NCBI GenBank assembly: GCA_016718845.1
Contig: JADKCK010000001.1
Coordinates: forward strand, 124,001-188,000
Reading direction: 5' to 3'
Origin: Sphingobacteriales bacterium
Lineage (GTDB): Bacteria > Bacteroidota > Bacteroidia > Chitinophagales > UBA2359
Length of the DNA stretch: 64,000 bases
Part shown: positions 54,034 to 63,162 of the stretch, piece by piece
How the letters are laid out: each line of letters begins with the position of its first letter
Numbering within the stretch: the first letter of the stretch is position 1
Translations under genes and position numbers: made by a program
Notes under the pieces: model-generated
Database searches by the model: none
Told to the model about the DNA's origin: nothing
What the model saw: only the letters and a program-made list of their open reading frames with translations

Positions 54034-54274
54034 TTTTACTTGTGTATTTTTTACTTACTTATTGAGGTAAATTTGGTTAAATCTGCCATTTTGTAGCGCT
54101 AAGTTAAAGGGTAATTTTGATTTTACGCTTTATTTTTCGGAACTTTCAGTAATTTTTGAAAATTAATTAACAACGGATAATGTTTTAGCTGGCTAAATAA
54201 GGTATTTTGGGGCAGATATGGTTTGCGGGTTTATTTTTTTTAATGTCAATAAGCTAATTTTGAGCAAAAAAAAG

Positions 54275-54282
54275 TATCTTTG
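54275..54282 (+). promoter_or_regulatory. -7 promoter element of the DinB-like gene
   Basis: TAtcTTTG followed by CATAAC, 23 nt upstream of ATG 54305; excludes the longer frame that would start at 54218. Confidence 0.6.
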
Positions 54283-54304
54283 CATAACAAAAAACGCGAA
54301 CAAT

Positions 54305-54766
54305 ATGTTACACACGGCATTAATCGAAATTTTTGAAAGAGATTTACACAAATTAGCCACCGAAATTAGTTTGTATAGCAACGAGCAAAATTTGTGGATA
54401 ATAAAATCCGATATTAGCAACTCGGCAGGCAATTTATGCTTGCATTTGTTGGGCAACTTAAACCATTTTGTGGGCGCTGTATTGGGGCAAAATGGCTATG
54501 TGCGCAAACGCGATGAAGAGTTTGCTCTAAAAGATGTGCCTCGAAGCCAACTTATTGCCCATATCGAAACAACAACAAAGGTAGTTTTGGGTACAATAGC
54601 AAAATTGTTGGACGAGGATTTTGACAGAAATTTTCCGGTCGAAAAGCATGGTAGCATTGTAAAAACCGATTTTATGCTGCTGCACCTACTAACACATTTT
54701 AATTATCATTTAGGGCAAATTAACTATCACCGCCGTTTGATAGATGATGCGGTTGGTGCAAATTGA
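54305..54766 (+). CDS. DinB-superfamily protein (DUF1572-like)
   Basis: 153 residues, helical. The metal-binding histidines of the DinB/YfiT fold are LCLHLLGNLNHFVG (about His54 and His60) and LLHLLTHFNYHLGQINYHRRL near the C-terminus. The family includes bacillithiol transferase-like enzymes and small-molecule thiol transferases; a specific substrate is not known for this one. ATG 54305 is chosen from the promoter position. Single gene. Confidence 0.85.
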   Translation: MLHTALIEIFERDLHKLATEISLYSNEQNLWIIKSDISNSAGNLCLHLLGNLNHFVGAVLGQNGYVRKRDEEFALKDVPRSQLIAHIETTTKVVLGTIAKLLDEDFDRNFPVEKHGSIVKTDFMLLHLLTHFNYHLGQINYHRRLIDDAVGAN

Positions 54767-54837
54767 CAGAAAATGAAGATGCTTTGTCTGAATTTACAAA
54801 AAAGTAAAAATATCAATTAATCTAAATTAAAATCACT

Positions 54838-55575
54838 ATGCTTAATGCTAAACAATTAACGTTTTACTTAGTGTATGTGCTAAGTATCCAATTAATGCTA
54901 GTTTTTGCTGGATGTGCATCGGGGCTTTATGCGCCTAATATGCAAAACGTACCGCTTTTTCAAGAAAAAAACGAAATACGAATAAATGCAGCTTATGGCA
55001 TAACCGATGCAGATAATGCCGTAGAATTGCAATTGGCTTATGCGCCCACTGCTAATATTGGTATACAAGCCAATGCTTTATTGCATGGGTATAGTTTTTA
55101 TCTGCCAAAATTTAATAATTTTGATGTATTTTTTGGCGAAATAGGGGCGGGTTATTATCGACCGTTTGGCAATAACAAACATTGGGTATTTGAAACCTAT
55201 GGTTTGCTTGGTTTGGGGCAAGCTTTTCCGGAGTTTAGTTACTATAAAGAAGGATACAAACAATATGGCAAGTTTAGCCTACAACCTGCCATAGGTTTTA
55301 CGGCAAAAGGTTTTGATGCCGCATTGTCTGCCAGAGCTAGTTATTTATTAAACGATGTTGCTTGGAAAAGGATCGATGAAAACTCTGATGAATATGGGAA
55401 ATATTACAAGTCCAACAGTTTTTTGATAGAGCCTGCCATAACCCTAAGAGGCGGATGGAAATATGTTAAACTACAAACCCAATTAGGTGCAAGTATTGGT
55501 GGCGAAAAAGGAATGGATAGCCATGCAAATATAGGAATTTGCGTTTTGCTTAACAAAAAAGGTGTTAAAAAATAG
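54838..55575 (+). CDS. Outer-membrane barrel-like lipoprotein
   Basis: 245 residues. Lipobox VFAGC (Cys26) with CASGLYAPNMQNVPLFQEKNE split by a short linker, a start typical of a Bacteroidota lipoprotein family. The body is a series of alternating strands (GEIGAGYYRPFG, FETYGLLGLGQ, FSLQPAIGFTAKG, YVKLQTQLGASIGG) consistent with a small eight-stranded barrel. No enzyme motif. Function unknown; 71 nt after the DinB-like gene and possibly cotranscribed. Confidence 0.75.
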   Translation: MLNAKQLTFYLVYVLSIQLMLVFAGCASGLYAPNMQNVPLFQEKNEIRINAAYGITDADNAVELQLAYAPTANIGIQANALLHGYSFYLPKFNNFDVFFGEIGAGYYRPFGNNKHWVFETYGLLGLGQAFPEFSYYKEGYKQYGKFSLQPAIGFTAKGFDAALSARASYLLNDVAWKRIDENSDEYGKYYKSNSFLIEPAITLRGGWKYVKLQTQLGASIGGEKGMDSHANIGICVLLNKKGVKK

Positions 55576-55615
55576 GTAAAAATCCAAACAATTGATTTTT
55601 ATTTTGTTGTGAGTA

Positions 55616-57853
55616 CTAATAACTTACCGCCAGCGACACGCTACCCACTACTCCATCGTTCCAGTTTATGTTAACAGTGGGGGTACCTTGCCCGCTAACA
55701 ATAGTACCGCCCACCACCGACCAAAAATAGGTGGCGTTGGGTCCGTAGTTTTGGGTGTTATAGGTAGTTGTGCTATTGGGGCAAACTACGGGATTATAGT
55801 TAAGGGTGGGTTTCCAAACGTGTATATTAAAGGTATCCGTTAGGCAACCATAAGTGCCATCGGTAACGGTATAGGTGGTATCTTGGGCGGGTGTTGCCAC
55901 TATACTTGGCGTGGTTTGTTGGTTGTGTTGCCATAAATAATCGCCTTTCCACGAGGCGGTTAGCTCAACGGCTTGTCCGCAGGGCGATACATCGGTGGTT
56001 TTATTTACGTCTTTTAGTATCGTAAAACGGTCAAAAACGGTGTCGTTTTCGGTAATAAATTTGGCATCTAACCTATTTCCTTCTACTTCAAGTAACATTG
56101 AGCCGCCAACGGTGTAATTGCTCATTAGCATGGCATTGTGGGGCCAGAAAGCCAAGTAGGGGTTGCCTATTTTACCCGACGAGCCAGCTACCACATATAC
56201 TATACCCTCGTTGGTGGGGTTGCTGCTCGATTTTATATACGGGCACGAATTGTCGGTTTGGTCGTAAAAACCTGTCGAGGAGCTGGTGTTGTGCAAGTTG
56301 GCATCAAAAGTGTTTTCGTAGCCATAATGCCCTTTCATTAATTTGCTACGCTCGTAGGTGTGGCTGTGTCCGCAAAGTACCAAATCAACGTGGTATTGGT
56401 CTAATAGTTTTACTAATTTACTGCGAATGTTTACCAACTCCGACTCCGAGTCGGAGTTGTGCGTACCCATTGTGTAGGGGGGATGATGCCAATACACAAT
56501 AGTCCATTTTTGGGTGTTGGCTAGTAAATCTTGTTTTAGCCATTGTGCTTGTGTGCCTGTGGTGTCGTATAGTTTTTTATCATCAACAGTGCCATACGAG
56601 TTTAGACTTATAAAGTGTATGTTGGCATAATCAAAGCTATAATAAGCCTCGGTGTTCGAGGCTATGCCGCCACTTTCGGCTTGGGTAGGTATTGTAAAAT
56701 TTTGGAAATAGGGCGTAGTAAGGCTATTTAGGTTGGTGGTGTTGTAGTAATCGTGGTTGCCCGGTGCCGGGAAAATAGCCGTTTGAGCCATTATTTTACC
56801 TGCCATATAGGGTTGAAAAAAGTTGTTTTGATATTCCGAGTCTAAACCTGTTGTGTAAGCATTATCGCCCAGCAAAAGCCATAAGTTGGTGTATTGGTTG
56901 CCCACAAAATTTTGATAGGCGTTCATTACCTTAGTTTGTATGGGTTGAGCGGTGCCGCAATCGCCTGTTGCCCAAATGCGGGTTAGTTGTGGTGTGCCAA
57001 TGGGCGGGGCGGTTATAAAATAACGGTTAGTGTCGGGGGTGGATTGCAACATGGCGGTGGTGCTACCAACGGCATAATAGTAGCGGGTATTGGGCAATAG
57101 GTTGTTAAGTGCAACGATATGCTCGGTGGTGGTGGCGGTATCGGTGGCTGTGTTAGCTAAATTGTTGGCAATGGTGCCGTATTGCACACTGCTGTTGGTA
57201 GGTATATTGGTGCGCCACCTAATAGTTATGCTGTTTGCGGTGGCTAATTGCAGATACGTGCCGCGTGTAATGGCTGGTTCGGTGTTGCCTTCGAGTTGTA
57301 AATCGAACGACAAGTCGGAGCTGGTAGCACTTGATTGATGCACTTCGGTGGCTATTTGGTTCATGCCGGGGTTTAGGTAGCTGCGCGGCAGGGTAATGCT
57401 TATCCACGATGCTCCGTCGTCGGCACATGCCCCCGATGCCCAAGTGTTGTAGGTGATATTGCCTGTTGGCATATTATCTCTAAGCACTTCGGTGCCGTTT
57501 ATATACACTACAATACCGTCGTCGCGTTTTACCTGCAGGTGTAAATTATCGAACGAGGTGGTATCGTTTACCCAAAAGGCATGCCTAAAATAGTAGGCCG
57601 GATAGTTGTTATTTGCCGATGCACCTGCTGTTAAGGTGGTTGCCTCGTCGCCTTCGCCAAAGCCTAACTGGGCAAAGCCTTGGTTCCAATTGTCGGTATA
57701 GGTGTAGTTTTTCCAGTTGGCATCGGGTTGGCTGCTTGTATAATAATGCCACCATTGCCCAGCCGTAACAAGGTTAATGTTGGCTTGTGCCGTTTGATAA
57801 TCAAACAATAGGGCTAAAAGAACTACAGAATAAAGAACTATTTTATTAAACAT
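55616..57853 (-). CDS. Purple-acid-phosphatase-like metallophosphoesterase, T9SS tail absent
   Basis: 745 residues. Signal peptide (LYSVVLLALLFDYQTAQA). A lectin/carbohydrate-binding-like N-terminal part with YYFRHAFWVND and DNLHLQVKRDDGIVVYINGT, then a fibronectin-like PAP domain (TRGTYLQLATANSITIRWRT). The phosphatase site is complete: ATGDCGT, LLGDNAYTTG, PAPGNHDYYN, VYWHHPPYT, LVLCGHSHTYERS. After residue ~630 there are PKD-like segments. The protein stops at VGSVSLAVSY inside the last PKD-like repeat with no type A or B sorting domain, so the gene may have lost its end. Confidence 0.88.
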   Translation of the reverse strand: MFNKIVLYSVVLLALLFDYQTAQANINLVTAGQWWHYYTSSQPDANWKNYTYTDNWNQGFAQLGFGEGDEATTLTAGASANNNYPAYYFRHAFWVNDTTSFDNLHLQVKRDDGIVVYINGTEVLRDNMPTGNITYNTWASGACADDGASWISITLPRSYLNPGMNQIATEVHQSSATSSDLSFDLQLEGNTEPAITRGTYLQLATANSITIRWRTNIPTNSSVQYGTIANNLANTATDTATTTEHIVALNNLLPNTRYYYAVGSTTAMLQSTPDTNRYFITAPPIGTPQLTRIWATGDCGTAQPIQTKVMNAYQNFVGNQYTNLWLLLGDNAYTTGLDSEYQNNFFQPYMAGKIMAQTAIFPAPGNHDYYNTTNLNSLTTPYFQNFTIPTQAESGGIASNTEAYYSFDYANIHFISLNSYGTVDDKKLYDTTGTQAQWLKQDLLANTQKWTIVYWHHPPYTMGTHNSDSESELVNIRSKLVKLLDQYHVDLVLCGHSHTYERSKLMKGHYGYENTFDANLHNTSSSTGFYDQTDNSCPYIKSSSNPTNEGIVYVVAGSSGKIGNPYLAFWPHNAMLMSNYTVGGSMLLEVEGNRLDAKFITENDTVFDRFTILKDVNKTTDVSPCGQAVELTASWKGDYLWQHNQQTTPSIVATPAQDTTYTVTDGTYGCLTDTFNIHVWKPTLNYNPVVCPNSTTTYNTQNYGPNATYFWSVVGGTIVSGQGTPTVNINWNDGVVGSVSLAVSY

Positions 57854-57884
57854 AGCTAAGTAGTAGATTCAGATGATTTTGACA

Positions 57885-57925
57885 CAAAGATACGCCAAAT
57901 TTGCAAGTTTTGCAAATTTGGCGTA
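57885..57925 (-). promoter_or_regulatory. Promoter with overlapping palindrome, upstream of the phosphatase gene
   Basis: Minus-strand -7 element TAtcTTTG at 57885-57892; it overlaps by two bases a perfect 15-bp palindrome, TACGCCAAATTTGCA / TGCAAATTTGGCGTA (57891-57925). The palindrome core CCAAATTTGCA is shared with the hairpins at 33800 and 35827. It could be an operator or a stray terminator-like repeat. Confidence 0.55.
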
Positions 57926-58061
57926 TTTGTTTGGGGGATTTGGGAGGCAATAACGAAAAGTGATACGTGACGTGTTGTTTGGTTTGTTAAGTATACTTAA
58001 AATTGTATTGGTTCATTGTTTTTGGAGAAAAAATACCCTTTCCAATTCAAAAATTAAGAAC

Positions 58062-58279
58062 CCCGCCACGGGGGGGGGGGGGGGGTCCCCCCCGGGGGAA
58101 AAAAATACCTGTTTCTAACAGATTGTGTGGTTTGCAACTCAAGGGCCCGTTTTGGGGGGCCCCCCTTTTTTTTTTGTTTTTGGGGGGGGTGGTTCTTGTT
58201 TTTGTTTTATTTGATAAAATTGCCTCATTTAGCTGCATTTTAACCCGAAAAAAAACTTTAAAACTCAAACCACACAATC
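58062..58279. repeat. G/C-homopolymer region flanked by a 14-bp inverted repeat
   Basis: Long G and C runs at 58071-58085 (about 15 G), 58087-58098, 58144-58166 and 58184-58190. The sequence GATTGTGTGGTTTG occurs at 58120-58133 and inverted near 58265-58278. No credible gene in 57926-58568; frames here are low-complexity. The very long homopolymers may also be partly assembly or read error. Confidence 0.6.
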
Positions 58280-58568
58280 CATTAAAAGCAGAAGAATAAA
58301 AATCAAATCTTTGTTAATCTTGTAATCCTGTCAAAAACACGATTTTTTTGAACTAAAAGCAATAGATATCTTACATCCGATACACGAAACACAATTGGTA
58401 AACCACCTCAATGCTACACAAATTGTTATCGGTTGCTTAAAGGTTCGGTGAAGTTAAACGCAAATTTAGACTTTACAAAAACAAAAATTTAGTCAGGAGA
58501 TTTAAATACCTCACATCACCTTTTAAAATTATCAACCAAATGTAACCGGCGAAATTTGGCACCTATTT

Positions 58569-61307
58569 TTATTCACCCCTTATAACATGTATGTAGCCGC
58601 TCAACGATTGGGCTAAACGTTTTACCCCATCGGCGGTTAGTTCAAACACTTGGCAGGTGTAATAATACACGCCGTCGGGTACGTCCTTGTTGGTATTCGA
58701 GTCGATGCCTGCCCAGTTTAGTTGTGGGTCGGTGGTTTGGTACACTATGCCGCCCCAGCGGTTAAACACCTTAAAATCAACGCTGTTTACAAAACGTGCT
58801 TTTCGGGGTATAAACAAATCGTTGTCGTTGTCGTTGTTGGGGGTAAATACGTTGGGCAGCTCAAACAAGGGGCAGTTTTCGGCACACAAAATATTACTTT
58901 TGGGGCTAATGTTATAAAACGAATCGACGGCAGCCACCGCATAGCAACCCGTTAAAGAGTTTTGAATGTAGTGTATGTAGGCAGTTAATGTGGCACCTTG
59001 TACGCTATCTATCAACTCAAAATTGGGGCTTAGTGGTGCTTGGTAGTAAATATAATATTGCGATATATCGTCGGCACAAGTAGCCGTAGGTTGTTGCCAA
59101 ACAAGGTTGTTAAACAGCGGCTGATTGGGGTCGTCGCTGTTGGGCAGGTTGCAGTTGTTGCTAATGCTTAGTAGTTGCGGGGTGCAGGGTGGTTGTAGGT
59201 CGGTTGGTTTTTTACAAACAATCTGCGATTTATTGATGATGGGTTCTATCAAATCATCGGTCGAGTAGGTGCCAATTGTTTCGATGTAATAGCAATAAGT
59301 TTCGCCGTTTTGCAGTGCTACATCGGTGTAGGTGTTGTTGGCGGTTTGCCCCAAAAACTCGAAGTTGTTGGTAATATTATTGCGTTTGTAAATTTTGTAC
59401 TGATAATTAAGCCACGGCACGGCAAATTGCCAAGTTAAAGTTAGCTGATTATCGGCAGGGGCAATGTTCAAAAACACCGAGCTTGCGGTTTGTGTTTCGT
59501 CGATAAACTCGTTGTTCGAGAAAAACTTAATTTTGTAGCTATAGCTGTTGTCTTGGGTATTTAGATTGGTGTTGGTATCTAAATAAGTGGTGTCGTTGGC
59601 GGTGGCATAGGTATTGGCAGTGGCGGTATTTATCAGCGCAAAATTGGTTCCGTTTATGCCGTCGGCTCGGTACAGTTCGTAGCGGTAAGGCGGCGGATTT
59701 TGCAATGTATCGAGTGCCAATGCGCGCGGTTTTGACCATGCTACGTAAATTTGTCCGTTTGTGGTAGCTGTATTTTCGATGCTTACGTTGGTAATAATGG
59801 GCGAGTCTTTGGGCAACTCGGCACATACGTTCAACGAGGGTGCGCTGCTGCTTATGTTAATGGGCGTTGGTGGGTTAGATGCGGTAAAATCGTCGGCAAA
59901 TTCGGCAACTACTCTATACGAGTATTTTATGCCTTCTTGTACGGTATTGTCGGTATAGGTGTTGGTGGTTATGCCTTCGGCAATTTTTATATAGTCGGTT
60001 CCGTTTAATCCTTGTTGGCAAATGTCAAACGTTAGCGAGTCGCAACCATTGCGCCGCCACACCGAGTAACCCCTAAATTTAGGGCTTTGGGCGCAAACAT
60101 AAGGAGCAGCAACATTCCAGTCAAGGCGTATGGCTTCGCCGTCTATGGTGGCTTGCAGGTTGGTAGGAGGTGGAGCAATTAGCTGTATGCGCCACGTTTC
60201 GAGGTCGACAAGCGGTGTCGAAAAGTTGTCTTCGGCTCTAAAAACAATGGTATATTTTTGGCTGTAGATGTGGTCGCAGGTGGTGTTCCAGGTTAGGGTT
60301 CCTTGTGCTTGTGCCAAACCCGACGACGACTGAAACGTGGCAGGGCTTTGGGGCAACTCTAACGGACCCCCATAAGCCGTTAGGTTAATAACCTGCCCTG
60401 GCGAGTCGGGGTCGGTGGCGGATACTTGTAGTATTAAGGTATTGCCAATAACTAAACAGGTGTCGTTGGTGGGTTTTATAACAGGTGGGCGATTGTTTAC
60501 ATCTTCTACAATTACCTGCATATCCCTAATCATATTGCTAATTTGCACGCCATTTCTAAATTCGCGTATCAAAAAAGCAATATTGTAGATACCTTTTTGT
60601 TGCGGGGTGTTCCAGACTAACTCGCCAGTGTTGGGGTCTAGCGTTAGCTGATTGTTGGCACCTGCCGACACCTGATTGGGGTATTGATAAGCCGGCACGG
60701 GGTTGTTTAAGCCTGCCAAAGGGGCAATTAGTTCAAAGTGCAGGCTATCGCCGTCGGGGTCAAAGGCGTTGGGGTTATGTATAAATATTTCGCCTACATT
60801 GCCATAATCTATGGGTGGCTGATACAAAATGGGCGAACTGTTGTAGCCATAAAATTGCGGGTCGCGGAAAAATATGGTATCTTGTATGTAAAAAGGTATA
60901 TTAACCGAGTTGCCAAATTGTATGTTAATAATATCCGATACTCGGTTGGGGTCTTGCATAGATATTACATAATTAAACGGCGATGCGTAGGCGTGTGTAA
61001 TTTGGTAGACGTTTTTTTTAACACCTTGTTCGGCATCAATAACCTGCCCATTACCGTTTATACGCGGGGCTAATGCCAAAGCCGAGCCATCGCCAAAATT
61101 AATTTCTAGCGAGTCGCGGTCGGCGGCATCGCTGTCGGGGTTGCCAAATTTGGTATAGGTGTTTATGGTTATGCGATACCGGTATGGCTCGCCCGGTAGG
61201 GGTTCGCTTACATAGCTAATTTCGCCAGCTCGGTTGTGTGTAGCCCACACCGTTGCGCTGCTCATCAGCAAAACAAAAAATAATAATAGGTTTAGTAGGT
61301 TTTTCAT
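58569..61307 (-). CDS. Large fibronectin-type protein with T9SS type B (gliding-motility) C-terminal domain
   Basis: 912 residues. Signal peptide (LLNLLLFFVLLMSSATVWA). N-terminal HNRAGEISYVSEPLPGEPYR is a common beginning of Bacteroidota surface proteins. Cadherin-like segments (FDPDGDSLHFELIAPLAG, DPNTGELVWNTP) come first, then several fibronectin III domains with SYRVVAEF, TYLDTNTNL and YCYYIETIG-type strands. The end PNVFTPNNDNDNDLFIP followed by VFNRWGGIVYQT and VPDGVYYYTCQV is the type B sorting domain. Exported through T9SS and probably anchored on the surface or released; ligand unknown. Confidence 0.92.
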   Translation of the reverse strand: MKNLLNLLLFFVLLMSSATVWATHNRAGEISYVSEPLPGEPYRYRITINTYTKFGNPDSDAADRDSLEINFGDGSALALAPRINGNGQVIDAEQGVKKNVYQITHAYASPFNYVISMQDPNRVSDIINIQFGNSVNIPFYIQDTIFFRDPQFYGYNSSPILYQPPIDYGNVGEIFIHNPNAFDPDGDSLHFELIAPLAGLNNPVPAYQYPNQVSAGANNQLTLDPNTGELVWNTPQQKGIYNIAFLIREFRNGVQISNMIRDMQVIVEDVNNRPPVIKPTNDTCLVIGNTLILQVSATDPDSPGQVINLTAYGGPLELPQSPATFQSSSGLAQAQGTLTWNTTCDHIYSQKYTIVFRAEDNFSTPLVDLETWRIQLIAPPPTNLQATIDGEAIRLDWNVAAPYVCAQSPKFRGYSVWRRNGCDSLTFDICQQGLNGTDYIKIAEGITTNTYTDNTVQEGIKYSYRVVAEFADDFTASNPPTPINISSSAPSLNVCAELPKDSPIITNVSIENTATTNGQIYVAWSKPRALALDTLQNPPPYRYELYRADGINGTNFALINTATANTYATANDTTYLDTNTNLNTQDNSYSYKIKFFSNNEFIDETQTASSVFLNIAPADNQLTLTWQFAVPWLNYQYKIYKRNNITNNFEFLGQTANNTYTDVALQNGETYCYYIETIGTYSTDDLIEPIINKSQIVCKKPTDLQPPCTPQLLSISNNCNLPNSDDPNQPLFNNLVWQQPTATCADDISQYYIYYQAPLSPNFELIDSVQGATLTAYIHYIQNSLTGCYAVAAVDSFYNISPKSNILCAENCPLFELPNVFTPNNDNDNDLFIPRKARFVNSVDFKVFNRWGGIVYQTTDPQLNWAGIDSNTNKDVPDGVYYYTCQVFELTADGVKRLAQSLSGYIHVIRGE

Positions 61308-61613
61308 TTAAATTATATAGTATTTATTATAAATTATATTGCACAATTTATAAAATAACAAATAAAGGGTAGTATTAGTTATAATATTATTTATTATTGA
61401 TTGATGTTTTTGAATTTGAAAATCAGCTACCTGTAGATGCTTTTATTATCAAAAGGTATCAAGTTGATTTTTTTGATAGTTCCTATTGCCAACACTTCGT
61501 TATCCATTCACAAAGATAGCGCAATTTAACGAACAAGCGCACAAATTTGGTGTGTTGATAATACTTTATTGTTTGCTTGAGCCAAATGTGGGGCTATTTT
61601 GGTTTTAAACGAT

Positions 61614-61621
61614 TATCTTTG
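61614..61621 (+). promoter_or_regulatory. -7 promoter element of the gene at 61654
   Basis: TAtcTTTG, 32 nt before the ATG. The remainder of the 345-nt gap (61308-61613) is AT-rich and shows no gene. Confidence 0.6.
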
Positions 61622-61653
61622 CACCCCTATATTAATACTTTAAATTTTAATCA

Positions 61654-63012
61654 ATGAAATACAAAATTCTATTATTTGTTTATTTTTCCATACTATCGAC
61701 AAAGCTATGGGCTGTACATTACGAGTATATTACTTTTGACAAAGAAATATTGCGCATAAAAAACGCCAATTTCTATGTCGAACAAGTAATTGATGCCCGC
61801 GAATCGCAGATGTACATTGGCTGTGCACCGCGCAACGGACGGGCAGATGTGGTACTTACACTGCCAAAGCCATTTGCTACCGACCTGCAACGCTTATTTA
61901 ATCAATCTTGTCCAGCAGCCGAAGGCTTAACTCCAATTACAATAAAAATAAACCATTTGTTTGTTTACGAAAATTTAACAAACGGACGAGTAGGTGCTGT
62001 TGAACTAAACCTTAGTTTTATAACCCACAACGACCAACAACAATATACCGAGCTTTTTAACGCTGCCACCAACTATCTGTCAAAAGGTCATGATGCATCT
62101 CGTGATCAGCGCAATATATTAAATGCCGTTGAGCAATGTGTTGAGCAATATCAGCGCCGAACAAATATTAACCAACTAAACAACACGCCATTAACTACCG
62201 AACAACTAAACAGCAATAGCGTTTTGTTAACTAAATACAAATGCTTGTCGGATACCGATTTTGCAGCAGGTTTGTATCCTAATTTTATTGATTTTAGAGA
62301 CAATTTGCCAATAAGCAACCCAAATTACACCATTGATTATCGCACCGATTTTAAAGACAATAGCACATTTGCTTATTTGATGCAAAAAAATAGTAATAAA
62401 AAAATAGAGGATGTTTGGGGATTTTCGGATGGTAAAAATGTTTTTATCAACCTTGGCAACCGATACGTGCCAATGAAAAAAGAAAACAATAATTTTGTTT
62501 TTTTTAACAAAGTGTACCTTCCAAACAACGATGATATTATGGTGGCAGGTATTTTATTTGGTTTGGTAGGTACTTTGGTGGCAACTGCCGTAGATGCAAA
62601 CAACACAAGCACCGTTAAGTTTCAACTCGATTTGGTTTCTGGAACGCCCTTAAATATAAGCGACAATAAACCCAAACAAATACAAAGCTCTTTTTTATTG
62701 TATTGCTCAAAATATAGCAATACCGACGAGCCTTTTGATGTATACCTAGATGATGTAAAGCTATGCGCTTTGCAAAGTGGAAACTATTTTGTTTCGACGG
62801 TTGGTTTTAAAAATCAACCAAGTAACCTGTGCTTAAAATATAAGGACAGAGAGGTGTGTAAAGTATTAGAGCCTAATCCGTTTGAACGCATCGTTTATCT
62901 ATGCCGCTTTGGGTCGAAAGACAAATTAGTGATGGATAAACTAAACATACAAATGCAAAAATCAGTTATGACTGACATAAAAGAAGGAAGAATTAAAAAA
63001 ACATGCGAATAA
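61654..63012 (+). CDS. Exported protein of unknown function
   Basis: 452 residues with an N-terminal signal peptide (LFVYFSILSTKLWA). No known domain recognised. The middle has LTNGRVGAVELNLSFITHN and a hydrophobic stretch near residue 300 (MVAGILFGLVGTLVATAVDA) that could be a membrane helix. Seven or so cysteines are spread through the protein. Its start resembles other exported proteins of Bacteroidota with a conserved ADVVLTLPKPFATDL segment. Followed by the CotH gene at 150 nt. Confidence 0.7.
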   Translation: MKYKILLFVYFSILSTKLWAVHYEYITFDKEILRIKNANFYVEQVIDARESQMYIGCAPRNGRADVVLTLPKPFATDLQRLFNQSCPAAEGLTPITIKINHLFVYENLTNGRVGAVELNLSFITHNDQQQYTELFNAATNYLSKGHDASRDQRNILNAVEQCVEQYQRRTNINQLNNTPLTTEQLNSNSVLLTKYKCLSDTDFAAGLYPNFIDFRDNLPISNPNYTIDYRTDFKDNSTFAYLMQKNSNKKIEDVWGFSDGKNVFINLGNRYVPMKKENNNFVFFNKVYLPNNDDIMVAGILFGLVGTLVATAVDANNTSTVKFQLDLVSGTPLNISDNKPKQIQSSFLLYCSKYSNTDEPFDVYLDDVKLCALQSGNYFVSTVGFKNQPSNLCLKYKDREVCKVLEPNPFERIVYLCRFGSKDKLVMDKLNIQMQKSVMTDIKEGRIKKTCE

Positions 63013-63162
63013 TAAATGTTTTTTAATAAACAAAATGTTGCAGCTCTTATGCTTTTGTTGTGATTTGGGTATTTTGTATTTTCATACCTAGTACATTAAA
63101 ATTTAATGATATAGTTGAGTTGTTTGTATGCCTTCTCTGATAAACCAAATTTGTAATTACCC

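Noticed and set aside
58003..58299. 98-residue frame over the G-rich region
   Set aside because: Low-complexity Gly/Pro translation of homopolymers, probably partly read error.
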